Shown here piece after piece: positions 50,080 to 58,098 of a stretch of DNA of 64,000 nt. The stretch's first letter is position 1. Each line of letters begins with the position of its first letter. Source of the stretch: Tropicibacter alexandrii (GTDB lineage: Bacteria; Pseudomonadota; Alphaproteobacteria; Rhodobacterales; Rhodobacteraceae). The stretch covers positions 17,089 to 81,088 of the forward strand of contig NZ_RCTZ02000019.1 of the NCBI RefSeq assembly GCF_003667315.2, read 5' to 3'. The position numbers were made by a program, and so were the translations under genes. Under the pieces are notes generated by a model that worked only from the letters and a program-made list of their open reading frames with translations, searched no databases and was not told the origin of the DNA.

Positions 50080-51657
50080 ATGAGCATCGACATGCGCCTC
50101 GTCGAGGCGATCCTGAACGCCACGCCCGGCTGGGACGCGCAATTGGCCGAGGCCGGGCTGGACGCGACGGATGTGAGCCAGATCCTGACCGAGGCGGCGC
50201 GGCTGGCGGAGACGACCGTCGCGCCTTTGGCAGGGATTGCGGATCGCGAGCACTGCAAGGTCGTGGAGGGCCGGGTGAAGACCCCAGCAGGCTATGCCGA
50301 GGCCTATCGCGCCTTGGGCGAAAACGGCTGGATCACGGCGGACCTGTCGCCGGAATTCGGCGGCATGGGCTTGCCACTGGCCTTGAACGCGGCGGTGATC
50401 CTGCCGTTCGAGGCGGCGGCGCAGCCCTTCATGATGGCGTCGGGCTCGACCCGCGCGGGGGCGCATCTGCTGGCAGACCGCGCGCCGGATCTGGCCGCCG
50501 ACTGGTGTCCAAAAGCCTCCGAGGGCAAGTGGACCATCACCATCTGCATCTCCGAACCCGATGCCGGCTCGGATGTGGGCCGCATCCGCACCAAGGCCGT
50601 TCAGGACGGCGACACGTGGCGCATCGACGGGACGAAGTGCTGGATCAGCTTTGGCGATCACGACATGGCGGACCGCATCGGGCATCTGTGTCTGGCCCGC
50701 ACCGGCACGCCGGAAGAGGGCAGCCGTGGCCTGTCGCTTTTCCTCGTGCCCAACGATCAGGGGATCTTTGTCGAGCGGATAGAGGAAAAGCTGGGCCTGA
50801 ACGGCTCGCCCACCTGTGTCTTGCGGTTCGAGGGGGCCAAGGGGCACCTGATCGGCGAGCCGGGACGCGGCCTCAGCCAGTTGTTCACCATGATCGAACT
50901 GATGCGTCTGCAAGTCGGCGGGCAGGGCGCGGGAATCGCGCTGGCCTGTGCCGGGCTTGCGCGTGCCTATGCGGCGGATCGCAAGCAGGGCGGCAAACCC
51001 TCCGCCCCGCCGGTGCCGATTGACACGCATCCAGATGTGCAGCGCATGCTGACCGCGCTGGATGCGCAAGCGATGCTGTCGACCGCGCTGGTGCTGGAGG
51101 CGGCGGCAACCGTGCAGGCCGGGCATGGCGACGCGGCGATGAGCGCCTACGCGGCCTTCCTGCTGCCGCTGACCAAGACCTTCAACGGCGAGGGCGCGTG
51201 TGAGGCCGCCTATACGGCGGTGCAGGTGCTGGGCGGCGCGGGCTACACGCAGGAATGGCCCGCCGAGAGGTACTATCGCGACGCGCGCATCCTGACGATC
51301 TACGAAGGCACGACCGGCATGCAGGGGCAGGACTTCCTGATGCGGCGTCTGGGCAAGGATCAGGGCGCGGGGCTTGCGGTGCTGGCGGGGCGGATTCGCG
51401 CGGGCGAGGACTCCTTGGCGCTGCGCCTGCTGGACCGGTTCGAGGCCTTGGTGGCGGATGTGCTGGCGCAGGATATGGGTGTGCAGATGGCAGCGGCGGA
51501 TGCTGTCCTGCGGGCGGGCTGGGTGCTGACCAGCGCCTATCTGGCGGCGCGCTTGACCGGCGTTCCGGGCTGCGCCGAGGCGATGCGTTTCTGGCAAGCG
51601 ACGCTGGAGGCAAAAATGGGACTCTACGAGGCAGAGGTCGCCCGGGCACTGAAGTGA
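50080..51657 (+). CDS. Acyl-CoA dehydrogenase
   Basis: This 525-residue FAD enzyme begins one base after the fcs stop. Signature parts: ITICISEPDAGSDVGRIRTK (FAD binding), KCWISFGDHD, SRGLSLFLVP, and the catalytic region RYYRDARILTIYEGTTGMQG with the active-site Glu. It is of the long FadE type with an extra C-terminal domain (about 430-525). It may oxidise a saturated arylpropanoyl-CoA to the enoyl form, so the cluster could take hydrocinnamates as well as hydroxycinnamates (inference). Confidence 0.9.
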   Translation: MSIDMRLVEAILNATPGWDAQLAEAGLDATDVSQILTEAARLAETTVAPLAGIADREHCKVVEGRVKTPAGYAEAYRALGENGWITADLSPEFGGMGLPLALNAAVILPFEAAAQPFMMASGSTRAGAHLLADRAPDLAADWCPKASEGKWTITICISEPDAGSDVGRIRTKAVQDGDTWRIDGTKCWISFGDHDMADRIGHLCLARTGTPEEGSRGLSLFLVPNDQGIFVERIEEKLGLNGSPTCVLRFEGAKGHLIGEPGRGLSQLFTMIELMRLQVGGQGAGIALACAGLARAYAADRKQGGKPSAPPVPIDTHPDVQRMLTALDAQAMLSTALVLEAAATVQAGHGDAAMSAYAAFLLPLTKTFNGEGACEAAYTAVQVLGGAGYTQEWPAERYYRDARILTIYEGTTGMQGQDFLMRRLGKDQGAGLAVLAGRIRAGEDSLALRLLDRFEALVADVLAQDMGVQMAAADAVLRAGWVLTSAYLAARLTGVPGCAEAMRFWQATLEAKMGLYEAEVARALK

Positions 51658-51756
51658 GATCGGGCACATCCGACACAAGCCACCTGCGACGGGTGTGCCT
51701 CAGAACTTCTTAGCGCGTATCCGGCCCGAAACGGACAAACACAATCCGACGGTACT

Positions 51757-51915
51757 TCACATGTTGCACAGGATGGGCGTCGACCGGGTGAGTTCGGCCA
51801 ACTCGGTGCACTGTGTCAAAAGCGGGTTGCCGATTGGTCCCACATATTTGCCGTCATCGCCGTTCATCCAAGGTGTGTGCAGGACGATTGCGCCGGGGGG
51901 GCGCTTGGGGTTCAT
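51757..51915 (-). CDS. Possible small protein of 52 residues
   Basis: An open frame of 52 codons starts at 51915, seven bases after TAAGGAGC, one of the best ribosome sites in this stretch. The product begins MNPKRPPGAIVLHTPW and includes NGDDGKYVGPIGNP and two cysteines. No family is recognised. It lies alone in the 440-base gap 51658-52097, which otherwise holds only the operator at 52046 and unremarkable sequence. It may be a real small gene or the remnant of a larger one. Confidence 0.4.
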   Translation of the reverse strand: MNPKRPPGAIVLHTPWMNGDDGKYVGPIGNPLLTQCTELAELTRSTPILCNM

Positions 51916-52045
51916 TCAATAGCTCCTTAAAAAAACTGGCCCAAAAGGCTGGCAAACCGGGCTTTTGGGATCAAGCACGGTCTGGCGGGTTGGGCCGGTC
52001 TGTTGCTGTGTGACGCAGAAAGCGATGCTTCCCTTCACCCGCTGA

Positions 52046-52059
52046 TTTGGTATACCAAA
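52046..52059. promoter_or_regulatory. TTTGGTATACCAAA operator (GntR/FadR-type)
   Basis: A perfect 14-bp palindrome lies 39 bases before the aminotransferase start. The core TGGTATACCA is typical of FadR-subfamily GntR regulators such as UxuR. The same core, in TTTGGTATACCATTT, occurs at 60136 before another operon. No GntR gene is in the window. Confidence 0.65.
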
Positions 52060-52097
52060 ACCCGACGGCGCTGCGTTTCGCGCCTCGGGAGGATACC

Positions 52098-53267
52098 ATG
52101 ACGCAACTCAAATTCGCCGATAGCCTGTCCCGGCTCGGCACCGAAAGCGCCTTTGTCGTGCTGGCGCGCGCGGGGCAGTTGGCGGCGCAAGGCCGCGACA
52201 TCATCAATCTCGGCATCGGCCAACCGGACTTTCAGACGCCCGAACATATCGTCGAGGCGGGGATCAAGGCGCTGCGCGACGGCCATCACGGCTATACGCC
52301 CGCCAATGGCCTGCCCAAGCTGCGCGAGGCCGTAGCCGCCGACCTACACCGCCGCCATAATGTCGAGGTCAACCCCGACACCGTGGTGATCCAGCCCGGC
52401 GGCAAGCCGACGATGTTCTTTGCCTGCCTGATGTTCGGCCAGCCCGGTGCCGAGATCATGTATCCAAACCCCGGCTTCCCGATCTACGAGAGCGCCATCA
52501 AATACAGCGGCGCGACGCCGGTGCCGATTGCCTTGAAAGAGGAAAACGGCTTTGCCTTTTCTGCCGAAGAGGTGCTGGGCCAGATCACGGAACGCACCAG
52601 CCTGATCATCATCAACTCGCCCGCCAACCCCACCGGCGGCGTCACCCCGCGCGAAGAAATCGACAAGCTGGTCAAAGGCTTGGAGGCGCATCCGAATGTC
52701 GCCCTGATGTCGGACGAGATCTATTCGAACATGCTCTATGGCGGGCGAGAGCATGTCAGCCTGCTGCAATACCCCGAAATCCGCGACCGGCTGATCATGT
52801 TGGATGGCTGGTCCAAGACCTATGCCATGACCGGCTGGCGGCTGGGCTACGCGGTCTGGCCGGATGCCTGTGTCGATCACGTCACGCGGCTGTGCATCAA
52901 TGACCATTCCTGCGTCAATGCAGCCACCCAACACGCCGGCATTGCCGCGCTGGAGGGGCCGCAGGACGCGGTCCATGCCATGCTCGAACAGTTCGACGCG
53001 CGCCGCCAGGTGATCGTCGAGGGGCTGAACGCGCTGCCCGGTGTGACCTGCACCGATTGCGCGGGGGCCTTCTATGCCTTCCCGAACATCACCGGCACCG
53101 GGCTGAGCGCGATGGAGGCGCAGAACCGGTTTCTCGACGAGGCGGGGGTGGCCACGGTGGCAGGCACCTCCTTTGGCAAATACGGCGAAGGCTACCTGCG
53201 CTTTTCCTACGCCAATTCGACCGAAAACATCCAAGAGGCGCTGCGGCGCATCCGCAACCTGTTGTAA
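52098..53267 (+). CDS. Pyridoxal-phosphate aminotransferase class I/II
   Basis: This 389-residue protein starts at 52098 behind GGGAGG. Fold type I features: INLGIGQPDFQTPEHIVEAG, YTPANGLPKLREAVA, INSPANPTGGVTPREEI, and the PLP lysine in DGWSKTYAMTGWRLGY. The C-terminal arginine region is LRFSYANSTENIQEAL. It is in the AspC/AlaA group; amino donor and keto acceptor cannot be assigned. The next gene, a 2-hydroxyacid dehydrogenase, is 11 bases downstream. The pair could interconvert an amino acid, keto acid and hydroxy acid, for example serine, hydroxypyruvate and glycerate (inference). Confidence 0.9.
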   Translation: MTQLKFADSLSRLGTESAFVVLARAGQLAAQGRDIINLGIGQPDFQTPEHIVEAGIKALRDGHHGYTPANGLPKLREAVAADLHRRHNVEVNPDTVVIQPGGKPTMFFACLMFGQPGAEIMYPNPGFPIYESAIKYSGATPVPIALKEENGFAFSAEEVLGQITERTSLIIINSPANPTGGVTPREEIDKLVKGLEAHPNVALMSDEIYSNMLYGGREHVSLLQYPEIRDRLIMLDGWSKTYAMTGWRLGYAVWPDACVDHVTRLCINDHSCVNAATQHAGIAALEGPQDAVHAMLEQFDARRQVIVEGLNALPGVTCTDCAGAFYAFPNITGTGLSAMEAQNRFLDEAGVATVAGTSFGKYGEGYLRFSYANSTENIQEALRRIRNLL

Positions 53268-53278
53268 GGGGAAACACC

Positions 53279-54220
53279 ATGAGCGAATTGCTGATCTGTG
53301 GCGCCAATTTCAAGGAAGACGAGCGCGCGCGTCTGGCCAATGCCTACCCGTCGGTCTTCGTCGGCGGACCGTCCGAGATGGCCGATCTGGACGAACCCAC
53401 GCGCGCAGCCATCAAAGCGATTGCCTACAAGGGGCACGCGCCCTTTGGGGGGGCCGAGATGGACCATTTCCCGAACCTTGGCGTGATCGCGAATTACGGT
53501 GTGGGCTATGATGCCATCGACGTCGAAGCGGCCTCGGCGCGCGGGGTGAAGGTCACGAACACGCCGAATGTGCTCAACGATGATGTCGCCGATCTGGCCA
53601 TCGGCATGTTGATCGCGCAGTTCCGCACGTTCTACCGGGGGGAAACCCATGTGCGCAGCGGCGCTTGGGCCGATCAGGGCGAAATCCCCCTGAACCGCAA
53701 GGTGACCGGGACAAGCGTGGGCATCGTCGGGCTGGGACGCATCGGGCGCGAGATCGCGGATCGCTGCGCGGCGTTCAAGATGGACATCCACTATACCTCG
53801 CGCTCCGAAAAGGAGACACCGGGCTGGACCTATCATGCCGACCCGGTCGAGATGGCGCGCGCGGTCGATGTGCTGATCGTCGCGCTGGTCGGCGGCAAGG
53901 AGACGGAAAACCACGTCTCGAAGGCGGTGATCGACGCGCTCGGGCCGCGCGGCGTGATCGTCAATATCTCGCGCGGGACGACGGTGGACGAGGCGGCGCT
54001 GCTGGATGCGCTCGAACAGGGCCGGATCGCCGGTGCGGCGCTGGACGTGTTCCTGAACGAGCCAAGGATCGACCCGCGCTTTGCCAAGCTCGACAACGTC
54101 GTGCTGCAACCGCACCAAGGGTCCGGCTCGGTGGAAACGCGCCGCGCCATGGCGGAGCTTCAGCTTGAAAACATTGCCAATTTCCTGAGCGGCAAGGCTC
54201 TGGTGACGCCGGTGAACTGA
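53279..54220 (+). CDS. D-isomer-specific 2-hydroxyacid dehydrogenase (GhrB/HPR-like)
   Basis: This 313-residue NAD(P) enzyme begins after AAGGGGAAA. The nucleotide fold is GIVGLGRIGREIADRC (about 148-163). Catalytic residues of the family are present: Arg in VNISRGTTVDE, Glu in LNEPRIDP and His in LQPHQGSGS. NYGVGYDAIDVEAA in the first lobe is usual. Members reduce glyoxylate, hydroxypyruvate or other 2-keto acids. It is the second gene of the operon behind the TTTGGTATACCAAA site, and a strong terminator follows its stop. Confidence 0.9.
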   Translation: MSELLICGANFKEDERARLANAYPSVFVGGPSEMADLDEPTRAAIKAIAYKGHAPFGGAEMDHFPNLGVIANYGVGYDAIDVEAASARGVKVTNTPNVLNDDVADLAIGMLIAQFRTFYRGETHVRSGAWADQGEIPLNRKVTGTSVGIVGLGRIGREIADRCAAFKMDIHYTSRSEKETPGWTYHADPVEMARAVDVLIVALVGGKETENHVSKAVIDALGPRGVIVNISRGTTVDEAALLDALEQGRIAGAALDVFLNEPRIDPRFAKLDNVVLQPHQGSGSVETRRAMAELQLENIANFLSGKALVTPVN

Positions 54221-54231
54221 CCCCGGCACGC

Positions 54232-54270
54232 GGAAGACGCCGTCATTTAGACAAATGCACGGCGTTTTCC
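54232..54270 (+). terminator. Strong hairpin terminator
   Basis: A stem of about 17 bp runs from GGAAGACGCCGTCATTT (54232-54248) to AAATG (54253-54257) and ACGGCGTTTTCC (54259-54270), with a 4-base loop, one bulge and one wobble. It lies 11 bases after the dehydrogenase stop and ends in a T-run. Confidence 0.75.
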
Positions 54271-54335
54271 CCGGGGCCGTTTACCGGAACCTTGGGACTC
54301 CCCCGGTTAACGTCGACCGAGTAAAGGGGAATGTC

Positions 54336-55118
54336 ATGGTCCAGTCGGGGGCGATTTCCGCATGGCATGCCGAACGTCTTGGGACGGCGTTCGGGCCTGC
54401 GGGCAAGAAACAGGCGGCGCGCATCGCGGTTGGGGAACCCGGCGCGGGCCTGAAACTGGTTGCTTCGGCTTCGGACACGGATGTCATGTTCGGCGGCCTT
54501 CGGCATCCGCCGCGCACGGCCTGTTTCACCGCCCAGACGCGTATCCTGACGGCGCGCGGCTTGATCCGGGCGGCGCGTCTGCGCGTCGGCGACCTTGTTC
54601 AGACGCGCGATAACGGGTTTCAGGCGATCCGTTGGATCGGGCAGCGCGGCTTGGCCCGCGCCGATCTGCTTGGCGCGCCGCATCTGTGCCCGATCCTGAT
54701 CCGGGCCGGGGCCTTGGCACCCGGCAGACCGCAGCGCGACATGCTGGTGTCACCGCATCACCGCGTTTTGCTGCACGGCGCGGGGGGGCTGGGGCTGCTG
54801 CCGCCGGACGCGGATGAGGCGCTGACCTCGGCCGAGGCTCTGTTGGGGCGTCCGGGCATCCGCGCCGTTCTACCCCGGCGTGGCGTCACCTATGTGCATT
54901 TCCTGTGTGATCGGCATGAACTGGTCGTGTCCGACGGCGCATGGACCGAAAGCTTTCTGCCCTGTCCCGGCGGCATCTCCGCCTTCGACCGCGCCCAGAT
55001 TGCCGAGTTCCTGACACTGTTCCCCACCTTGGGTGAAGTCGGGACAGACGCGGAACTGTTCGCGCCCGCCCGTGTCTTGCTGGACCCGTCCAAGCTCGCC
55101 TTAGGGCAGGTCAGTTAA
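54336..55118 (+). CDS. Hint-domain protein
   Basis: This 260-residue protein starts at 54336, five bases after AAGGGGA. It carries a Hint (hedgehog/intein) domain of the kind widespread in Rhodobacteraceae: the potential self-cleaving Cys63 in TACFTAQTRILTARGLI, RVGDLVQTRDNGFQAIRWIG, the conserved LVSPHHRVLL and YVHFLCDRHELVVSDGAW. It has no signal peptide and no calcium-binding repeats. Relatives may splice or cleave a C-terminal part, but the role is unknown. Its stop TAA overlaps the convergent denD stop within TTAA. Confidence 0.85.
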   Translation: MVQSGAISAWHAERLGTAFGPAGKKQAARIAVGEPGAGLKLVASASDTDVMFGGLRHPPRTACFTAQTRILTARGLIRAARLRVGDLVQTRDNGFQAIRWIGQRGLARADLLGAPHLCPILIRAGALAPGRPQRDMLVSPHHRVLLHGAGGLGLLPPDADEALTSAEALLGRPGIRAVLPRRGVTYVHFLCDRHELVVSDGAWTESFLPCPGGISAFDRAQIAEFLTLFPTLGEVGTDAELFAPARVLLDPSKLALGQVS

Positions 55119-56074
55119 CCGATGTCATCTTCAAGGAAATAGCGGATATTGTCCTCGAAGCTGGCATCGGGTTCCAAGCCCAGCGTCTCGGCCTTTTCCA
55201 CCTGAATGTTCATGCGCCAGCCATCGAGAATGCCCGCGATTTCCGGCTGTGGCTCCCACGTGATCAGCTTTTCCGGCTCTGGCCCCGCGACCGCGCGCAT
55301 GGCGTCCAGCATCTGGCCGATGGTCCAGACGCGCCCCGGCATGGTCATGGACGGGCACTTGCCAAGCGCCTCCTGCTCCAGCTCGGCCCCTTTGATGAGG
55401 TTTTCGACGCATTTGCGGGGGGACAGGTAGTAGTGAGGGAAATCCTTGTCTACGGGGCAGTTGGCGGGCAGGCCCTGCAGCGGCTCGCGGAAGATCGACG
55501 ACATGAAGCCACTTGCCGCGCGGTTCGGCTTGCCCGGACGGACGGAAATCGTCGGCAGGCGGAACCCGCGCCCGCGCACGAACCCCTTGCGCGTGTAGTC
55601 GTTGAGAAGCAGCTCGCCGATGGCCTTTTGCGCGCCGTAGGAAATCTGCGGATTGGGCAGGGAATAGTCGCCGAAGGGCTGGGGGACTTCGCCGCCGAAC
55701 ACCGCAATGGACGAGGTAAAGACCAGCACCGGCTGGGTGCCCAGATGGCGGCAGCGTTCCAGCACGTTGCGCGTGCCGTCCACGTTGATCTTGTAGCCGA
55801 AGTCGAAGTCTTCCTCGGCATGGGCGGAAACGACCGCCGCCAGCAGAAAGATCACGTCGGTCTCGGCGTCGATGATCGTCTCGACCGAGGCTGGGTCGGA
55901 GATGTCGCATTGCTTGGTGGTGACGGTAAACGGCGCGTCTATGGGCGCGGCATCCAGCACGTCGGCCAGCACCAGTTCGGTGATGTGCGCCCCGCGCAGT
56001 TCGCCGCGCGCGGCCAGAGCCTTGCCCAGCTTTTGGCCGACAAGGCCGCCGCCGCCGATGATCAGAACCTTCAT
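55115..56074 (-). CDS. denD: NAD-dependent epimerase/dehydratase, D-erythronate dehydrogenase-like
   Basis: This 319-residue extended SDR starts at 56074 behind GAGGGAGG. It has VLIIGGGGLVGQKLGKALAA for NAD, VFTSSIAVFGGEVPQPFGD and the catalytic Tyr146 and Lys150 in SYGAQKAIGE. The pattern RLPTISVRPGKPNRAASGFM is typical of the DenD group, which oxidises D-erythronate at C2. It is the last gene of a five-gene sugar-acid operon, overlapping the kinase stop by ATGA. The DenD assignment is moderately supported; a related sugar-acid dehydrogenase is possible. Confidence 0.78.
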   Translation of the reverse strand: MKVLIIGGGGLVGQKLGKALAARGELRGAHITELVLADVLDAAPIDAPFTVTTKQCDISDPASVETIIDAETDVIFLLAAVVSAHAEEDFDFGYKINVDGTRNVLERCRHLGTQPVLVFTSSIAVFGGEVPQPFGDYSLPNPQISYGAQKAIGELLLNDYTRKGFVRGRGFRLPTISVRPGKPNRAASGFMSSIFREPLQGLPANCPVDKDFPHYYLSPRKCVENLIKGAELEQEALGKCPSMTMPGRVWTIGQMLDAMRAVAGPEPEKLITWEPQPEIAGILDGWRMNIQVEKAETLGLEPDASFEDNIRYFLEDDIG

Positions 56075-56982
56075 GTGTTTCCTCCCTCGAAGATCGCCGG
56101 GGCCAGCGCCCCTTTGTGTTGGATGACCTGTGCGGCCAGGGCTGCGGCTTGTTCCGTGGCGTCGCGCACGCTTGCGCCAAGCGCGCGGGCACACAGGAAC
56201 CCGGCGGCAAAGCTGTCGCCTGCGGCGGTGCTGTCGATGACCTGTGGCACGCTTGGCGGGTCATAGCGGTCGTCGCCTTCGGCCTGCGACCACAGATGCA
56301 CCATCTCTGACCCGTTCTTGACCGCCACGGTGGTCGCGCCAAGGTCGCGGTAGCGGCGGATCGTGTCGTCGGGATGGCTGTCGCCAAAGCACAGTTGTTC
56401 CTCGTCGAAGCTGGGCAGGACGGTGTCGGCGACACTCGCTCCAAGGCGCAGCCCCTCGGCCATGGTAGTCGCATCCTCCCACAGGCGGGGCCGCAGATTG
56501 GTGTCGAAACTGACATGCGCACCGTTTGCGCGGGCTTTGGCCAGTGCCTTGCAGAAGGTCTGGCGCGCGTCCGGCGATAGGATCGCCAAGGTAATGCCGG
56601 AGAAATGGATCAGGTCGCGGTCCTTCAAGAGCGCGTCGAGCCAATCGGGATCATCGGCCAAGGTCTTGGCCGCCGATTGCCCGCGCCAATAGGAAAAGCT
56701 GCGCTCGCCGTTCTGGGTCTGGATCATATACAGGCCGACGGTGCGCGTGGGGTCGCGGCGCAGGGCGGGGGTGACGCCTTGGGCCTCGATAAACCCTGCC
56801 ATATCCTCGCTGACCGCATCGGTGCCGATGACGGAGCCATAGGCCACGTCATGCGCGTCGCCCAGCAGGCGGCGCGCATACCACGCGGTGTTGAACGTGT
56901 CCCCGGCAAAGCCCATGCGGAACAAGCCCCAATCCGCCGGAGCCATTTCCACCATGATCTCACCGATGCTGAGGACTTTCAC
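56071..56982 (-). CDS. kdgK: PfkB-family sugar kinase, probably 2-keto-3-deoxygluconate kinase
   Basis: This 303-residue kinase uses GTG at 56982, whose GTGA overlaps the upstream stop. PfkB features: KVLSIGEIMVEMAPADWGLF, FAGDTFNTAWYARRLLG (signature 1), SFDTNLRPRLWEDA, and IDSTAAGDSFAAGFLCARAL (signature 2 with the catalytic Asp). The pattern is close to KdgK, which phosphorylates 2-keto-3-deoxygluconate before aldol cleavage. No KDPG aldolase is visible in this operon, so cleavage would rely on a gene elsewhere. Confidence 0.87.
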   Translation of the reverse strand: MKVLSIGEIMVEMAPADWGLFRMGFAGDTFNTAWYARRLLGDAHDVAYGSVIGTDAVSEDMAGFIEAQGVTPALRRDPTRTVGLYMIQTQNGERSFSYWRGQSAAKTLADDPDWLDALLKDRDLIHFSGITLAILSPDARQTFCKALAKARANGAHVSFDTNLRPRLWEDATTMAEGLRLGASVADTVLPSFDEEQLCFGDSHPDDTIRRYRDLGATTVAVKNGSEMVHLWSQAEGDDRYDPPSVPQVIDSTAAGDSFAAGFLCARALGASVRDATEQAAALAAQVIQHKGALAPAIFEGGNT

Positions 56983-58088
56983 AGCAGACCCCGGCCTGCG
57001 AGGTTGCGCATCAAGGCGGCGGTGCCAAAGGTCCACGGCGCGCAGTCGGTCGACAGTTTGACGGTGTTCACCAGCTTGCCCAGTTTCGGTTCCGCGATGG
57101 TCACCACGTCACCGATTTTATGCGTAAAGCCCTGACCGGGCGCGTCGCGGTCTTGGATCGGGGCGAACAACGTGCCGAGGAACAGGAAGAAGCCGTCGGG
57201 ATATTGGTGATGCCTGCCAATGGTTTGCGCGACGATATCGGCGGGACGGCGGCTGATCTTGGTCATCGAGGAATGGCCGTTCAGGGTGAAGCCATCCTCT
57301 CCTTTGACGGTCAGCGTCAACTCCGCGCTTTCCACATCGGCCATCGAATAGGTCTCATCGAACAGCCGCAGGAACGGCCCGATGGCGCAGGATGCGTTGT
57401 TGTCCTTGGCCTTGCCCAGCAGCAGGGCAGAGCGGCCCTCGATATCGCGCAGGTTCACGTCATTGCCCAAGGTCGCGCCCTTGATCTCGCCACGAGAATT
57501 GATGGCAAGGACGATCTCGGGCTCGGGGTTGTTCCACGTCGAAATCGGGTGAAGGCCCACATCCGCGCTGGGGCCGACAGAGGCCATCGGCTGGCACTTG
57601 GTAAAGACCTCGGCATCCGGGCCGATGCCGACCTCAAGGTAAGCGGACCACAGCCCTTCGGCTTGAAGGACGCGCTTGACCTCCATCGCTTTTTCGCTGC
57701 CCGGCTCGATCCCGGAGAGACTGTCGCCGATGGCGGTCTTGACCTTTTGGCGGATTTCATCGGCGCGGTCGGCATCACCGGCGGCCTGTTCCTCGATCAC
57801 GCGTTCGACCATGCTTTCGGCGAAGGTGACGCCCGAGGCCTTGATCGCTTGCAGATCGGGCGGGGGCAGCAGTTGGACCGCGCCCAGTTGACCCAAGGCA
57901 GGCCCCGAGGCCGCGCGCACATGCGCCACCGGGTCGGGCAGTTCCAACAGGTCGCGCATGGTCGGCACCTCGCGCGAGGTCATGTCGATGACGGTGTCCC
58001 CGTCCAGCTTGACCAGCGCGGGGCCGGCTTCGGTCATGGCGCGGCCAACCAGCGTGGCGTCGGGGAAGGGGTTCGTGTCGGGAAGCAT
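56979..58088 (-). CDS. Fumarylacetoacetate hydrolase family protein (long form)
   Basis: This 369-residue protein starts at 58088 behind AGAGG. The first 100 residues form a small N-terminal domain (ALVKLDGDTVIDMTSREVPT). The FAH core has TFAESMVERVIEEQ, the metal-binding WNNPEPEIVLAINSRGEIKG with the ExE pair, GNDVNLRDIEGRSALLLGKA and SSMTKISRRPADIVAQTI. Long FAH members near sugar-acid kinases include 2-keto-3-deoxy-L-fuconate-type hydrolases and dehydratases of the arabinonate/xylonate routes. The exact reaction here is not clear. Confidence 0.82.
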   Translation of the reverse strand: MLPDTNPFPDATLVGRAMTEAGPALVKLDGDTVIDMTSREVPTMRDLLELPDPVAHVRAASGPALGQLGAVQLLPPPDLQAIKASGVTFAESMVERVIEEQAAGDADRADEIRQKVKTAIGDSLSGIEPGSEKAMEVKRVLQAEGLWSAYLEVGIGPDAEVFTKCQPMASVGPSADVGLHPISTWNNPEPEIVLAINSRGEIKGATLGNDVNLRDIEGRSALLLGKAKDNNASCAIGPFLRLFDETYSMADVESAELTLTVKGEDGFTLNGHSSMTKISRRPADIVAQTIGRHHQYPDGFFLFLGTLFAPIQDRDAPGQGFTHKIGDVVTIAEPKLGKLVNTVKLSTDCAPWTFGTAALMRNLAGRGLL

Positions 58089-58098
58089 GTCGGGCCTC

